Below, one piece after another: positions 52,860 to 64,000 of a stretch of 64,000 nt of DNA. A program made the translations under genes and the position numbers. The first letter of the stretch is position 1; every line of letters starts with the position of its first letter. The notes under the pieces are model-generated. The model searched no databases and had not been told where the DNA came from. It was given only the letters and a program-made list of their open reading frames with translations. The stretch covers positions 2,604,001-2,668,000 of the forward strand of contig JAHQIY010000009.1 in assembly GCA_019054805.1 (NCBI GenBank), given 5' to 3'. This stretch comes from Brachionus manjavacas (Eukaryota > Rotifera > Eurotatoria > Ploima > Brachionidae).

Positions 52860-55755
52860 TTTAATTTAACAAATCTTTAATACCTAGACGTGGTTTATTT
52901 ATAGACTAGAAAAAAAGCTTTAGACCTACAGTCTGAATAGATCAAATTTAACATTTCATTTGTACAATTGATTTTATTTTAAATTCTTTTTCAAAGAAAA
53001 ATTTTACTCCTAAAATTATTCAAAGATTACAACAAAAAGAGAAATTATCAATGATTTTTTTTCTCTTGAAAATGGGATCTACTTTTTGAGTTTAGTTAAC
53101 GTGTTCATTTGATTTGTTTTTATTTATCTTTTTTAAAATTAAGAATAAATTTTAATTTATAATGTTCCGATGAGCTAGAAAATTCTCAGAATTACCATAC
53201 GAGAACAAAATCTTTGAATTTAGGCCAACTTAAATCGAATTGACTCTTAGCTAATAGTTAATCAAAAAAAAAAATTCTTTTTTTATTTGAATAAATATAG
53301 TAATAGTTATTTTTTTTTATTTTGCCATTTTTTTTAATTAAATTTATGATTATTGTAATCAAATTTGATTTTAAAAAAAATTATTGATAAAATAACTAGA
53401 TTAGTGGAAAAAACTGAATCTGTGATTAAAAATTTAATTTTTGGAATATATAACAATTTTTATGGTATAACAATTTCTTACTATTTTGTTGACCTAAAAA
53501 TTAAGTATTTATTTATAAAAGAATTTGTTTACAATAGTTTAATTATTTGTTTTTTTTTTTTTTAATTTGGAATTTTTAATAGATTCAAGATTTCGTAAGC
53601 TTTCTATTCATCTTGGATATGTTCTAAATCGATCCAACATCTAAGCAACGAAGAAAGAAAAATTTACAAGGATCATTTTTTTTAAATAATTGGGAAGATG
53701 TAATTTTTTTTAAAAATGATTAAAAAAGTAATTCAATGAATATTTTATTTATTTTAATATTGAAAAATTAGTAACACGACTTTATTAGTAAGACGTTATT
53801 TATATAAATTTTTTTAGAATCATTTTGAAAAATGGTTTTTTAATTTTATATTTTCACAGATTAAAAGATCTTAATCATGAATAAAATAGTTTAGTGATAT
53901 TTTTCCACTGTATAGAGACTAATTAATTTTAAGTTAATTTGGTATTTTTTTACAAAATTTTTATAAACTATATTTTTTTTTATAAACTTATCAGGTAAAA
54001 TACAGCTAAAAAAACTTGAGCGATTCAATTGATTTTACAATTAAGAAGCTTTAGAAGATATTTTCTGTACATATCTGTCTAATTATCTATTCAGGTGACT
54101 CTTAATATTTGTGCACAATTTTTTTTGTAAAAATTCCAAAGATTAAAAAATATCGACAAAAAAAATGCAATAATAAATTTAATATAGTGTCAATTTTTTT
54201 ATTTAAAATGAGCATAATAAGAAAAAATACCAAAAAAAATCAATTTTTTCCATTTAATCAATAAAAAAACCTTTTTTAGTAAAATTATAAACTTTTATAA
54301 AATTATTTTTTATTTTATCAATTAATTAAAAATATTACTGGAAGAATAACAAGGAAAGTTGATTAATAGTTTATTGCAATTTGAAATAATGAAAATAAAA
54401 ATAATATAATATTATATAATATAATTTAAGACTCTTAATATTTGTGCACAATTTTTTTGTAAAAATTCCAAAGATTAAAAAATATCGACAAAAAAAATGC
54501 AATAATAAATTTAATATAGTGTCAATTTTTTTATTTAAAATAAGCATACTAAGAAAAAATACCAAAAAAATTTAATTTTTTCCATTTAATCAATAAAAAA
54601 ACTTTTTTAGTAAAAGAAAACTTAAAAAAAATTTAATTTGTATTCTTAGTACAACCATTTGTTCGGGATGATTCGAAGGAGTCTCATCTGATTCTTTGAA
54701 TTTGCATCGATTATCATTGATCTTATCCTTTTGTTAGACTTTTGAAAAACTTTTTGATATGGGAATGATTACGCATCATTAAGAGTTTCGTCTTCAAGAT
54801 TGAGTAATACGCTTTCACTTGATTTTGTCTGATCGACGGATTGCATAAAAATGTTCACTTTCATCAATAAAAACTTCAAATCATTTACTATTTACTATTC
54901 GGATGAGTGCTAAATTTTTTGTCAATTAAAAAAAATATTGAGCTTTTAAGATTTTAGTTGCAATTTATTGATTGAAGTTGTAAATTTAATAGATTTCTTA
55001 TGTTTTCATTGATTTAATTATTTTATTTAAAATATGTTCCGAAAAAAAATAAAGAGATAAAAATAAATAATTTTTGTTGATACTTCATATAAGTTTGTGG
55101 TAATTTTTACTAAATTTATTGAGTTCGATACTGACAGCCTTAATTTAATTTAATATTATATTCTCTGTATCTCGTTGGAAGAATTCCATTCTGGTTCTAG
55201 AAGTAATGGGTTCTATTAGATTATAGATTATAGAAGTGCTAATTTCTGTTTTATTTTTTTTTAGATGGTCTCGGTTAAATAAGATAAAATACAAAATGCG
55301 AAACACGACTGTATATTTAATTTTTAATGGTCAAAAGAAGTCTAAAAAACTTCTTCTCGGGTCATCTAGTTTGAAATTTAATGAACGTTCAAAAAATTAT
55401 TAGCTAAAATTTTCCAAATTTTTGAAATTCTAAGAATTTAAAATACTTAACTTTTGATGATTATTTTTTTCTGTTTTCATTGAATAATTAGATTTAAAAT
55501 AATAAAAAAAATTTTTCGCAATTATTTTGTTTAATTTTAATTAATTATTCATGCTCAGTCTAAAAAGTTACAAAATTGATGGGAAAAGTGTAGAAAATAT
55601 CTCAAAATTGTCGGTAGATAAAATCAAAACAAATAAAATAATTTTTTTATTTAATATTTTTATGTTTTACACTAATAAATTTAAAAAATTACCTTAAAAA
55701 ATATATTTAAAATAACTTTTTATTAGAAATTTAAAATAATAAAAATTAAACGAAT
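52860..55755. other. AT-rich intergenic stretch
   Basis: No gene is supportable. It contains the direct duplication described separately (54097-54616). Confidence 0.5.
54097..54616 (+). repeat. direct duplication of about 190 bases
   Basis: 54097-54285 and 54429-54616 are nearly identical (beginning GACTCTTAATATTTGTGCAC, ending with AAAAACxTTTTTTAGTAAAA). They are separated by about 140 bases of AT-rich sequence. Noncoding. Confidence 0.85.
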
Positions 55756-55760
55756 CTAAT

Positions 55761-58700
55761 CTAAATAGATCCAGTATCGGACGAATTAACCAAATGATTT
55801 CGTTCGTCCAATTCGCTTTGCAGGACAATAGCACGCTGCTGAAGACTTTCAATTTGATTTTTTAAAGCACTTATGGTTTCCTCGTAGTCGTTTTTGGCCT
55901 CAATCGGCATTAGCCCCTTTAACTTTTCTTCATACTGCATTTTTAGTTTAGTAACATAGTGATCTTGTTCAATTGATAACTGCTTGAGTTTTTTTTCCGC
56001 ATTTTTGTATCTGATCACTTCCTGATGCAGCTCTTTTTCTAGATTAGAAATTTGATTTTGACAATATTTTTTCACAGAATTTTTCTCCTCTTCAATTCGA
56101 ACAAACGAATCGTTTTTCTCTCTATCTAAGGTTTCCTTTAGTTTTCTTATTTCAAGCCGTGACTTTTCCAAGTCATCTTCCAATTCTGAAATTGAATTAT
56201 TCAACTTTTTCACTCTTTCATCTGACTGCTTTTGTAGACGCTCCAAGTCGGCTTCATAGCGCTCTTCAAATTCTTTTATTTTTTTCTTATGCACCAATTC
56301 ATCTTGGTCAATTTTTATCTTTAAATTTTCGATTTCAGCCTCATAGTTGCGGTTTATTTTATTTTTTTCATCCTCACGCAAAAATCCCAACTCGGCAATT
56401 TGATGCTTGCGAAGACTATTTGCTTCCACCAACTCCTGTTCCAAATTTATGATTTTGTTCTCTAGCTCGTTGATTGTCTAAAATAGAATAAAAAAATTAA
56501 TTCTATCAACAAGCTTCGATGGTGTAGTGGTTATCACATCTGCTTTACACGCAGAAGGTCGCGAGTTCGATCCTCGCTCGAAGTACTTTTTTTTAAAACT
56601 GATCAAAAAAATTTTTGTTAAAATTTTAATTTTTTTAGTTTTTGTTTTAAATACAAAATTTTTATGAATATTTGAACAAAGCGATGTATTAGACAAAAAA
56701 TGATTTTGTTATTTAGTACTTTAGTAAAGAAAAGAGATTAAGAAGACATAAAAAATATGAATCTAAAAAACAAGAACTTGAAATAAAATTTTTAATTTGA
56801 TATTTTTTAAAATAGTGAAGTTTTAAAGTTAAATATTATTATTGCAAAACAGAAAATAAAAAAATAATTTGTTATTTTGGAAAACTGCTGAGAAAAAAAA
56901 ACCTGTTGAAACATTTAATTATAGTTTCGTAAATTTTTTGAACGTTCTTTTCTTTTTTTAATTAAAAATGACATTAAAAAATGTTTATGTTTTATTATAT
57001 TAATGAAAAAACAAGCTTATGCATAGGGTTAAAAAAATAAAATTATTTTTATCCTTGATTCACTTTTTAAGTATGTTTCTTTAATCATTACCCTTTGACG
57101 AATTTATAAAAATATTGAATTATTACTGTTTATGGCTACCGAAAAAAATAATTAAAGACAATTAATAGAAATTTGATGAATAATTCGAATCTTTTGTATT
57201 AAAGTTTATTCATCTAAAATATGCATTCATTACTTGTGAGCTAATTTTTGAAAAGGTTAATTGTGACTTTGATTTGGTATCCTTTTTTTACACTGATCAT
57301 TTAAACATTTTTTATATGTTTTACATTTCAAATAAAATTTAAATAAAATTCATATTTATTTGGGAATTTTTTGAGCAAAGACTTAAAAAAATAGTAGGCG
57401 ACTTTAGGCATTATTAAATTTTTGACAAAAATTTTTGGCTTAAATTCTCTTAAATTGTTACTTTACAGCTTTTATTATTGATTACATATTTCATATTATT
57501 ATATGATTTTTTTAATTTCTCAAATATTTCGTCATGGCGTTCGATTTTTATCTTTGAATTTTTTTTCATATATATTTTGATTTGGTGAAAAAAAAGAAAA
57601 ATTTATCAATCAGCCCGATCAACTTTGTAACTTTATAGAATCAGGCAAGCAGACCTGCGATGGTGAAGATGTCTTTTAAGATACTCAGAAATTCAAGTTT
57701 ACAATAACCACGATGAGTTTAATAATGATATTGAATTTAGTCGAAAGCATTTTTTTTCGTCATAATTTAAAGAAATCTTAATTTTTTGAGTTTTAATACC
57801 AAAAAAAATTAAAGTTAGCCTAAAAGATTCTTTTTACGAAGGATCTATCAAGCCAGATAGAAGGTTTCTTAGAAAATGGTTACTAAAATCGGTTCCTAAC
57901 CGGCTTAGTAGTTGATGTTTATACCATTCATCTCTTTTTTGCATGTTTCTAAGCATTTGCAAGGCGTTTTTTCTAAGTAGTTTTGTAACGCAATCTATTA
58001 GTCTTTTTCTTTCAATATTTGTTTGGTTCCTAGTATCTTTTTATACTAGGTATATCCATTCATCTGCTTTATCTCTGTCGTTTCCATATAATTTTGGTCT
58101 GTCACCGACTTCAACTTTATTCTTCGGGTTTCATTAAGTTCAAATCCTACGTTTTCTAGCTGAGCATTATTTTGTATTAAATTTTTTGATGAAGTGGTTA
58201 TTTCCTGAAAGGTTCTTTCTTCTGTTCTTTCACTTTTTTTGATTCATTTACATCCGTAATCTTATCTATTTTTATTTTCGTCTTTTTTAAGCTGGATATT
58301 ACCTCAGTTCTTTTGAAAAATAGCTCTTAAGCACCTTAGTTAGGTTTTCCTGAATTTTGAGCATTGTGAAGTCAAATCATTTGTTCGGCCTCTGTTCAGC
58401 TAATTATTCAGCCTCATCATCTAATCTCTAGAATTCATTTTCAAAAAGACTCATTTTATGACCTTATTAGGTGTACCAGCTCCTGTACATTCAGTTTTTC
58501 TAAGTAATCTCTTGAGATTGGTAACATAAAGAAGACCATTTTATCTCTACCAGCTATTACCGGTCTATAGAAATAAAATATATATTGTTAAGAATCTTTA
58601 TTTATGTAATTGAACGTTCTGAAGTTCTAAGAATGGAATTAATTCTTATTTTTACCTATAGGCTCTTGTCAAGAACTTGAGCTTATAATTAAGTAAAGAT

Positions 58701-60107
58701 GTGAGTTGAGTGATAAATATATTTGTCAGCATTCTGAAGCGTTTAATTTGTGAAAAACGTGACAAGTTTAATTCTAACTTATCGTTTATCATTAATAAGC
58801 TGATGAATAAGTGATAATTCAGGGAAGCACCCTTCTAAAATCAAAAGAGAAAATAGTGAAAAAGACCCAAAGTATTTTTAAATAAAATTTAAAATTTAAA
58901 ATTTAAAATTTAAATTTTTCAATATTTTTACTGAAGTTTAACTGATGAAATTTTTAGTCTTTTAGACAGAAATACTAAAGTGTTGATTAACTTTGAGATT
59001 TTTAAATATTTTTAAAGAATGCTTTCAAAAATTGGAAAAAAAGTGAATCAAAAACTAGTTCCTTCCACCTTTTTTTATTGTCTACTTCTTCTATTTAAAT
59101 TGTAATTTTATTTGATTTGGATGAATGGTATTTAAACTGTAATCTATTCATCATCATCTCCGCAAGCTTGCTTCCTGTAGCTTATTCTTATTATTCTTAT
59201 TATTAAAAACTTCATTTTTCGCATTAAAAAAATTGGAATTGTCAAAGAAAAAGAAAAAAAAATAATTTACCTTATTTAATTCGTCGACTTTCTGATTACA
59301 GTCTTGGTTATTTTCCAAAACCTGGTGTTGAAACGACTGTTGAATTTGATTATAAAAATTTTCTTGATTCTTTATGATTTTCTGCATTTCATATTCGTGG
59401 CTATTCTTTAATTTGGTCTTTTCGTCTTCGAATTGACCAAGCAAGTTATCTATTTCTTTTCCATGCTCATTTTTCAACTCTTCTATTTGTTTGTTAAATT
59501 CTTTACACTGTTTTTCTTTACTCAATTTAGACTTGGCCAAATCGCTTTCGCATCTATTTATTTGCTCACGCATTTCCTCGTACAATCTATTCGAATTGGC
59601 TTCGATATCTTTTTTCAATTCGTTAAGTGCCGTCTCTGCTTGAACCTTTTGTTGCTTTATTGTGTTCATAGCACTGACTAATTGATTTTCCTTTTCCCTT
59701 GACAAAACATTACCAAATTTTAAATTTTATGAAACCTCTTACTTTAACATTTGGGAAAAATTTTCACATTTTTTGTCCATTTCACATTTGCAATTGGAAA
59801 TTTCTTCTCTAAGATTTTGCACTCTCTTCTTCAAGTTATCGGCTTCCTTGGTCTTTTCGGACAAATTTGACTCCAATTTTGAATTCAAAGCTCCCATTTC
59901 TTTTTTATAATTTTCTCTAGCTTTATGCATTGTGTGCTCCAGCTCAATATTTTTCTTGTTCTCCTCTTTAAGCCGTCTTTCCAATGACTCAATAACACTT
60001 TGCTTTTCTTTGTTATCAGATTCCAAAGTCCTTGCCAACATGATGTTTTTCTCCATTTCTGCTTTCAACAAATTGGTCCGGTTCTCTAGCTCCATAATTA
60101 TTTTGTC
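55761..60107 (-). CDS. CEP112: centrosomal protein of 112 kDa (CEP112), C-terminal half
   Basis: Three in-frame exons on the minus strand, 60107-59743, 59697-59271 and 56477-55761, encode 502 residues that are almost entirely coiled coil. The joins keep phase (MLK/EKENQ and DELNK/TINELENKI). Diagnostic blocks are LRKHQIAELGFLREDEKNK, QYEEKLKGLMPIEAKNDYEE and TISALKNQIESLQQRAIVLQ near the end, which match the CEP112 C-terminus. CEP112 (CCDC46) is a centrosome/basal-body coiled-coil protein. The first intron shown is only 45 bases, the second 2.8 kb and hosts a tRNA gene. Exons for the N-terminal half were not found before 61.1 kb; they may lie beyond the window or be lost. 60469-60690 has open frames but no convincing exon. 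Confidence 0.8.
56513..56585 (+). tRNA. tRNA-Val, anticodon UAC
   Basis: A full cloverleaf: acceptor GCTTCGA with TCGAAGT (first pair G-U), D arm GTGTAGTGGTTATCAC, anticodon arm TCTGC-TTTACAC-GCAGA giving anticodon TAC, T arm GCGAG-TTCGATC-CTCGC, discriminator A. Boxes A and B are intact and a T run starts three bases after the discriminator, a Pol III terminator. It has no intron and lies antisense inside an intron of CEP112. Confidence 0.95.
56590..57820. other. AT-rich part of the CEP112 intron
   Basis: I see no gene or recognisable element beyond the tRNA terminator at the left end. Confidence 0.5.
57830..58570 (-). pseudogene. decayed coding remnant in CEP112 intron, possibly LINE ORF1
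   Basis: Minus-strand open pieces in several frames (KMVFFMLPISRDYLEKLNVQ, KKTKIKIDKITDVNESKKSE, NYLEKTPCKCLETCKKEMNG) lie in order within a less AT-rich patch. This suggests a decayed mobile-element gene with a charged coiled-coil region. No family motif is certain. Confidence 0.3.
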
Positions 60108-60109
60108 CT

Positions 60110-61112
60110 AAATTTATTTTAATTTTAATTTAGAGCTGTTGTGTTAATGTGTGACGTGTTTAAAATATAACTTTGTTTTAGATTTAAAATCTTTAATTTT
60201 TTAATTGGAATTTAACAAAATTTGTAAAAACTTTTAAATTTTTAAAATAATTGAAAAAATATTCGATTAATAAAAAAATTCGATTTGAATTAAAAAAAAT
60301 GACAAAATATCAAATCGATTTTGATAAAAAGAATTGATTGATAAATTGAACATTAAACTTATCAAAATTTTAAAATTAAAAACATAATTTATTTTTCCTT
60401 CTAAAAATCATTTGGATCTTTATTCTTAATAGGTCCAAAGTTATAATTTAAATTCTTTTACCAAAAAGCTAATGATTATTATACCTTTTATTTAATATTT
60501 CTAAAAAAGAATTTCCAGTTCGAAAAAAGAATTTAAATATCTTAAAATGACTTTTAACACGGTACCTTTTTCTTTCTTTTTGGTATTCATCTTTATCTAG
60601 AAATTTCTCGACTACTTTGAGTGTCCATTTTTTCACTAAAACTACTAAAAATTTCTCTTTTCGGATCAAGCATTTTGAAATTTGGTGATATTTTGGAAAT
60701 AATTTTTTTTTTAAAGATATTTTAAATTAATATATCATTTTTATAAAGTAAATTTATTTTAGTGATAAAATAAGTGATTTAAGTTACAAAAAGAATTTCT
60801 AGCCATTAAAAAATTCTAATTTACTTAATAATAATTTTATAAACTGCTTAAATTCATTTGTTCATCTATTAAATTTTCAAATTTAAATTTTTTAAATTTG
60901 TTAATTTTGGTATCGTTTTAGTGTTATAAAACTTAAAATTGAATAAATTGAAAAAAAAGTCTTTACTCTTAAATATTTATTATTATAAGAGTAAAGACCA
61001 TCTTTTTGTTAGAGTAAAATCTAAATTTAGGCTTTAATATTGGAAAATATCCCAGGTACTTGTAAAAATTTTTAATTTTTTTTTCAATTCTAAATTAAAA
61101 TACAATTGGTTG
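60110..61112. other. AT-rich stretch upstream of the visible CEP112 exons
   Basis: No supportable gene. A 66-codon minus-strand ORF at 60469-60669 is lysine-rich but shows no family features. Confidence 0.45.
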
Positions 61113-61114
61113 GA

Positions 61115-63035
61115 TCTATCTTAAAATAGCTGAGAATCAAATAGCTGTGTCAAAACAAACTTGTTAAAATACAAAGAAAATTTAATTAATTATAGCAGTG
61201 TCAAAATCGCTTTTTTTAACACGATGAAAACATCTCTTTCATTATAGCAAATAAAAATTACCATTTCTAAATAGCTAAATTATAGATTTTTTTCATTTTA
61301 ATTATAATTTCTAAGAAATGAGTGAGACTACAGATTTAAACGATTTAGCTTCAAATCTTAATTCAATTAATTTAAATGATAAAGGTAAAATCACTCGATC
61401 TCAAAAAGGTTTTCCACAACTTTGTTTTCAAAACTATTACTATCGGTTGGTAAGCTCAAACGCCCCTAAATGCAATTGGCGTTGTGTTAAAAATTTCTGT
61501 AATGTCAGATGTTCAACCTTCGGCGATAAAATTGGAGAAGAATATGAAGTAAAATTTGAGAGCAAAACTACTGCACATAATCATACATCAGATCCTTTAA
61601 AATATGTACAACTTGAACGAAGACGGAAAATAGAATTAAAAGCTTCAATGTGTGATGAACCGCCACGTAAAATTATATCTGAATTTGGAAATGAATTAAA
61701 GTTAGAAGAAGAAATTGCAAACGCTGCGTCTCAAAACGCCGATCGACTCTTTATTTCCAGGATAAAAAAAAAATCCAAACCAGAGTATTTAAGAGACTTA
61801 AAAGAGCCAAACACTCTAGAAGCGATAATTTTTCCAAATGAGCTTTTGAAAACATTTAAAGCTGAAAATTTTCTGATCCATGATTCAGGAGTTGATGATA
61901 AAGAAAGATTTTTTGTTTTCGGAACTGATTCGGCTTTAAAATTACTTGAAGGTAGAGATGTTTTCGCTGATGGAACTTTCGACATAGCGCCTAAACCATT
62001 CACACAGGTTTATAGTCTTCATGTTTTGATAAATAATAAGTGTTATCCAATTGTATACGCTCTTTTGCCTCGTAAAACACAAACTATTTATGAAAAATTA
62101 CTGACCGTGATTTTAGAACGTTTGGACATAGGTCCAAATTCAATCAGTTGTGATTATGAATTGGCATTTATCAGTGCAGCTAGATGTGTCTTTTCATCTA
62201 CCAAAGTATATGGTTGCTTTTTTCATTTAAATCAGTCAATTTGGCGAAGAATACAAAAACTTGATCTCGAGAATCACTACAATAATTTAAAAGCGGGCTA
62301 TAGAAAGCTAATAAAGCTGTTAGTGTGCTTGGCTTACGTACCAGCTGAAGATGTCTGTGAATTATTTTCAGAAATGAAATCAAGTTTAGACGTAACTGAT
62401 CCAGTCCAAGAGAATATTTCTTTATTGTATGATTATTTTGAAGACAATTATTTGGGCAAAGAAGTGGTAAAAAAAACTGGAAGAGGAAGAGGTGTCAAGA
62501 TAATAACAACAAGAGCTAAGCCATTATTCGATATTGAACTTTGGAGTATTCATTCAAGAATATTAAACAATATACCTCGTACCACTAATCATGTAGAGTC
62601 GTGGCATAACTCGTTTGGTAATATGTTAAAAAGCCATCCTGTTGTTTATGATTTTGTCGAAAGTTTAAGAAAAGAGCACAAGAGAGTAGAGGACAATCTA
62701 ATCATGGTGAAAACAGGCTTAGTTGCAAATCGGAATAGTAATCAAGAATTAATTCAAAAACGTCTACTTGAGTTATTGAATAATTATGACAAGATAAAAT
62801 TAGATGAATTTTACAATAATTTAGCTTTAATATTAAAATATTGATTAATTACTTAATAATTCAATTTCTTTTCGTGTCATAAAACAAATTTTTTTTCTAA
62901 TAAACTTAGCTATTTTCAACAAACTATTTTTTATTGGCTATTTTTAGCTTTACCTGTCTATTTTAATTGATTTGTTTTGACATATCTATTTGTTAAAAGT
63001 GGCTATTATGTTAATTTTTTTTTGAGATAATTTAT
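61115..63035 (+). mobile_element. MULE-type DNA transposon, apparently complete
   Basis: The left end (61118-61160: AAAATAGCTGAGAATC, then AAATAGCTGTGTCAAAACAA) is matched in reverse complement at the right end (about 62965-63015: AAATAGATATGTCAAAACAA). Several copies of AAATAGCTA-like motif occur inside both ends. Between them lies one intact transposase ORF. The AAATAGCTA motif also crowds the ends of the inverted-repeat arms near 18600-18677 and 22080-22220, hinting at related nonautonomous copies. Exact ends and target duplications are uncertain. Confidence 0.6.
61318..62844 (+). CDS. FLYWCH/MULE transposase
   Basis: An intact 508-codon ORF. Residues 30-90 are a FLYWCH-like DNA-binding domain (GFPQLCFQNYYYRL, KCNWRCVKNFCNVRC, AHNHT). 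The MULE catalytic core follows with the expected triad: D218 in FADGTFDIAP, D279 in ISCDYELAFISAA, E427 in RTTNHVESWHNSF, plus the conserved CFFHLNQSIWRRIQ at 300-313. There is no C-terminal SWIM finger, unlike the other MULE family in the window. It would cut and rejoin DNA at the flanking inverted repeats. With no stop codons or frameshifts it is a candidate active or recently active transposase, or a domesticated gene. Confidence 0.85.
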   Translation: MSETTDLNDLASNLNSINLNDKGKITRSQKGFPQLCFQNYYYRLVSSNAPKCNWRCVKNFCNVRCSTFGDKIGEEYEVKFESKTTAHNHTSDPLKYVQLERRRKIELKASMCDEPPRKIISEFGNELKLEEEIANAASQNADRLFISRIKKKSKPEYLRDLKEPNTLEAIIFPNELLKTFKAENFLIHDSGVDDKERFFVFGTDSALKLLEGRDVFADGTFDIAPKPFTQVYSLHVLINNKCYPIVYALLPRKTQTIYEKLLTVILERLDIGPNSISCDYELAFISAARCVFSSTKVYGCFFHLNQSIWRRIQKLDLENHYNNLKAGYRKLIKLLVCLAYVPAEDVCELFSEMKSSLDVTDPVQENISLLYDYFEDNYLGKEVVKKTGRGRGVKIITTRAKPLFDIELWSIHSRILNNIPRTTNHVESWHNSFGNMLKSHPVVYDFVESLRKEHKRVEDNLIMVKTGLVANRNSNQELIQKRLLELLNNYDKIKLDEFYNNLALILKY

Positions 63036-63044
63036 TTTAACCGT

Positions 63045-63470
63045 TTCCCAATTGGTTTAATTTTTTGGGTTTGAATTACAAAATGAATCCAATAATGAAA
63101 TAACATTGAAAAAGTGCGATGTTTCAAATATTTTTTTCAGTTTCAAAAAAAAAATAATTTTAAGTTAGTATTACAAACATGAAAAACTTTGTTTTTTTTT
63201 ATAAATTTTGACTTTGGGTTTGTGATATGATGATCCTTAAAGATAAAATTTCTAGTTTAAAAAACTTACTACGCTCTGTTTTCCATTTTTCATAAATTAA
63301 GTATTTGTTAAAATGCCCCAAACGAAAGTAAATTATCACTAAAGTCAAAATTTAATATGAAGAAAACCAAGTTTTTCGGGTCTAGTCGCTTAGGTAAACT
63401 ATGCTTCACCTGTTATTGGAACAATTCTTGTTCTCAGGTTTTATGAACTTTTAGTTGACCTAATCTAAAA
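63045..63470 (+). repeat. dispersed repeat, copy 2
   Basis: Matches 50335-50770 in order and orientation, and begins just after the MULE right end. Noncoding. Confidence 0.65.
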
Positions 63471-63739
63471 ATTGTTCACCTTTTTTGAAATTTTTTCATC
63501 TATATAGAAAAAAGCTAATGTAATGATAAAAAATAAGTTAGAAAAAATAATTACTTAGAAAATTTAAAGTTTGGCGGAGTAGGTAAATTTTGCTAAATAG
63601 ATGACTCTTTGTCCTCCAAAGTCAAACACTAAAAGGGTGAAAATTAATTTTAATTTTCCTTAATGTTTATTGTTTTATGCTGAAAGGCAAAGATTTAAGA
63701 AGAGAGTGCATTTAGGTATTTGGGATTATGGAAAGAGCA

Positions 63740-63795
63740 ATACCAAGTCAACCAGATCAGAGCAAATGCTAAGCTATTTCTAAAGCTCCTTCAAA
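63740..63795 (-). repeat. LINE-like tail variant, minus strand
   Basis: On the minus strand GAAGGAGCTTTAGAAATAGC then TTAGCATTTGCTCTGATCTG, closely related to 50930-50972. The hairpin AGC-ATTT-GCT is retained. Confidence 0.5.
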
Positions 63796-64000
63796 TTAAA
63801 GATAAAATAATTATTAACTCATTTTTATTTCATTTTCGAGAATTAGGCATTCTATTAAATAGCTTTATTCAATAGATTTTTTTTTTTTATTCATTTTTTC
63901 TCTTTTTTATATTATTTAACTTTATTTTTAGATTTTTCCTTCATAATTTGGTGATAGTCAATAAAATGACTAAAGGTAGTTCAAAAAAGAATTTAAAGTC

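Noticed and set aside
58935-58985. Possible hammerhead core (CTGATGA ... GAAA)
   Set aside because: The hairpin between the two boxes does not start next to CTGATGA as stem II must, and no stems I and III could be formed.
1-64000. CRISPR arrays, bacterial operons or plasmid features
   Set aside because: Spliced genes, nuclear tRNA signals and eukaryotic transposons show animal nuclear DNA; no regularly spaced repeats of CRISPR type were seen.

Overview
The window is AT-rich nuclear DNA of an invertebrate animal (roughly a quarter to 30 percent G+C by eye). It carries spliced metazoan genes, a nuclear tRNA gene and many transposable elements. The mixture of FLYWCH/MULE genes, Merlin, hAT, Ty3/gypsy and several non-LTR retrotransposons, a nuclear-receptor-like zinc-finger gene without a ligand-binding domain, and introns as short as 45 bases is what I would expect of a monogonont rotifer such as Brachionus. 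That placement is an inference; the sequence only shows a ciliated metazoan.

Host genes: kinesin-II motor subunit KIF3B (minus, 2762-4984), mitochondrial trifunctional protein alpha subunit HADHA (plus, 38976-43438), a FLYWCH-type zinc-finger gene (minus, 37286-37937), a protein with two nuclear-receptor-like zinc modules (minus, 51975-52580), and the C-terminal half of centrosomal coiled-coil protein CEP112 (minus, 55761-60107), whose long intron holds a tRNA-Val(UAC) on the opposite strand. KIF3B and CEP112 act at the cilium and centrosome; HADHA acts in fatty-acid oxidation. I see no operon-like link between them.

Mobile DNA: 6.6-32 kb is a dense nest of elements. It contains a 5.6 kb MULE transposon (about 10580-16170) with terminal inverted repeats and opposed TGTCAATTA arms, split by a Jockey-like LINE. 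It also contains several broken Ty3/gypsy copies, Merlin and hAT remnants, a 1.4 kb inverted-repeat pair (17288-18677 and 22143-23545), and stranded pieces of host genes (a HECTD1-like fragment and a GH18 chitinase exon). A truncated copy of KIF3B lies at 33926-35104. Further LINE, Tc1/mariner and MULE remnants occupy 35.4-50.2 kb, and an apparently intact MULE with its own inverted repeats ends the window (61115-63035).

Most interesting: a repeat present three times (6625-9115 plus, 19398-21880 plus, 26160-27060 minus) contains a G+C-rich unit bounded at each end by a sequence matching the twister self-cleaving ribozyme core (type P1). The six motifs form three pairs in the same relative orientation, with predicted cleavage sites 402 or 403 nt apart. 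The two ribozymes of a pair differ at paired positions in stems P1 and P2 in a compensating way. This is the layout of a retrozyme-like element that would release a small, possibly circular RNA, but with twister instead of hammerhead ribozymes.

The stretches between named features are AT-rich with no supportable gene. The longest of them, and those that hold something of note, are listed as their own entries.
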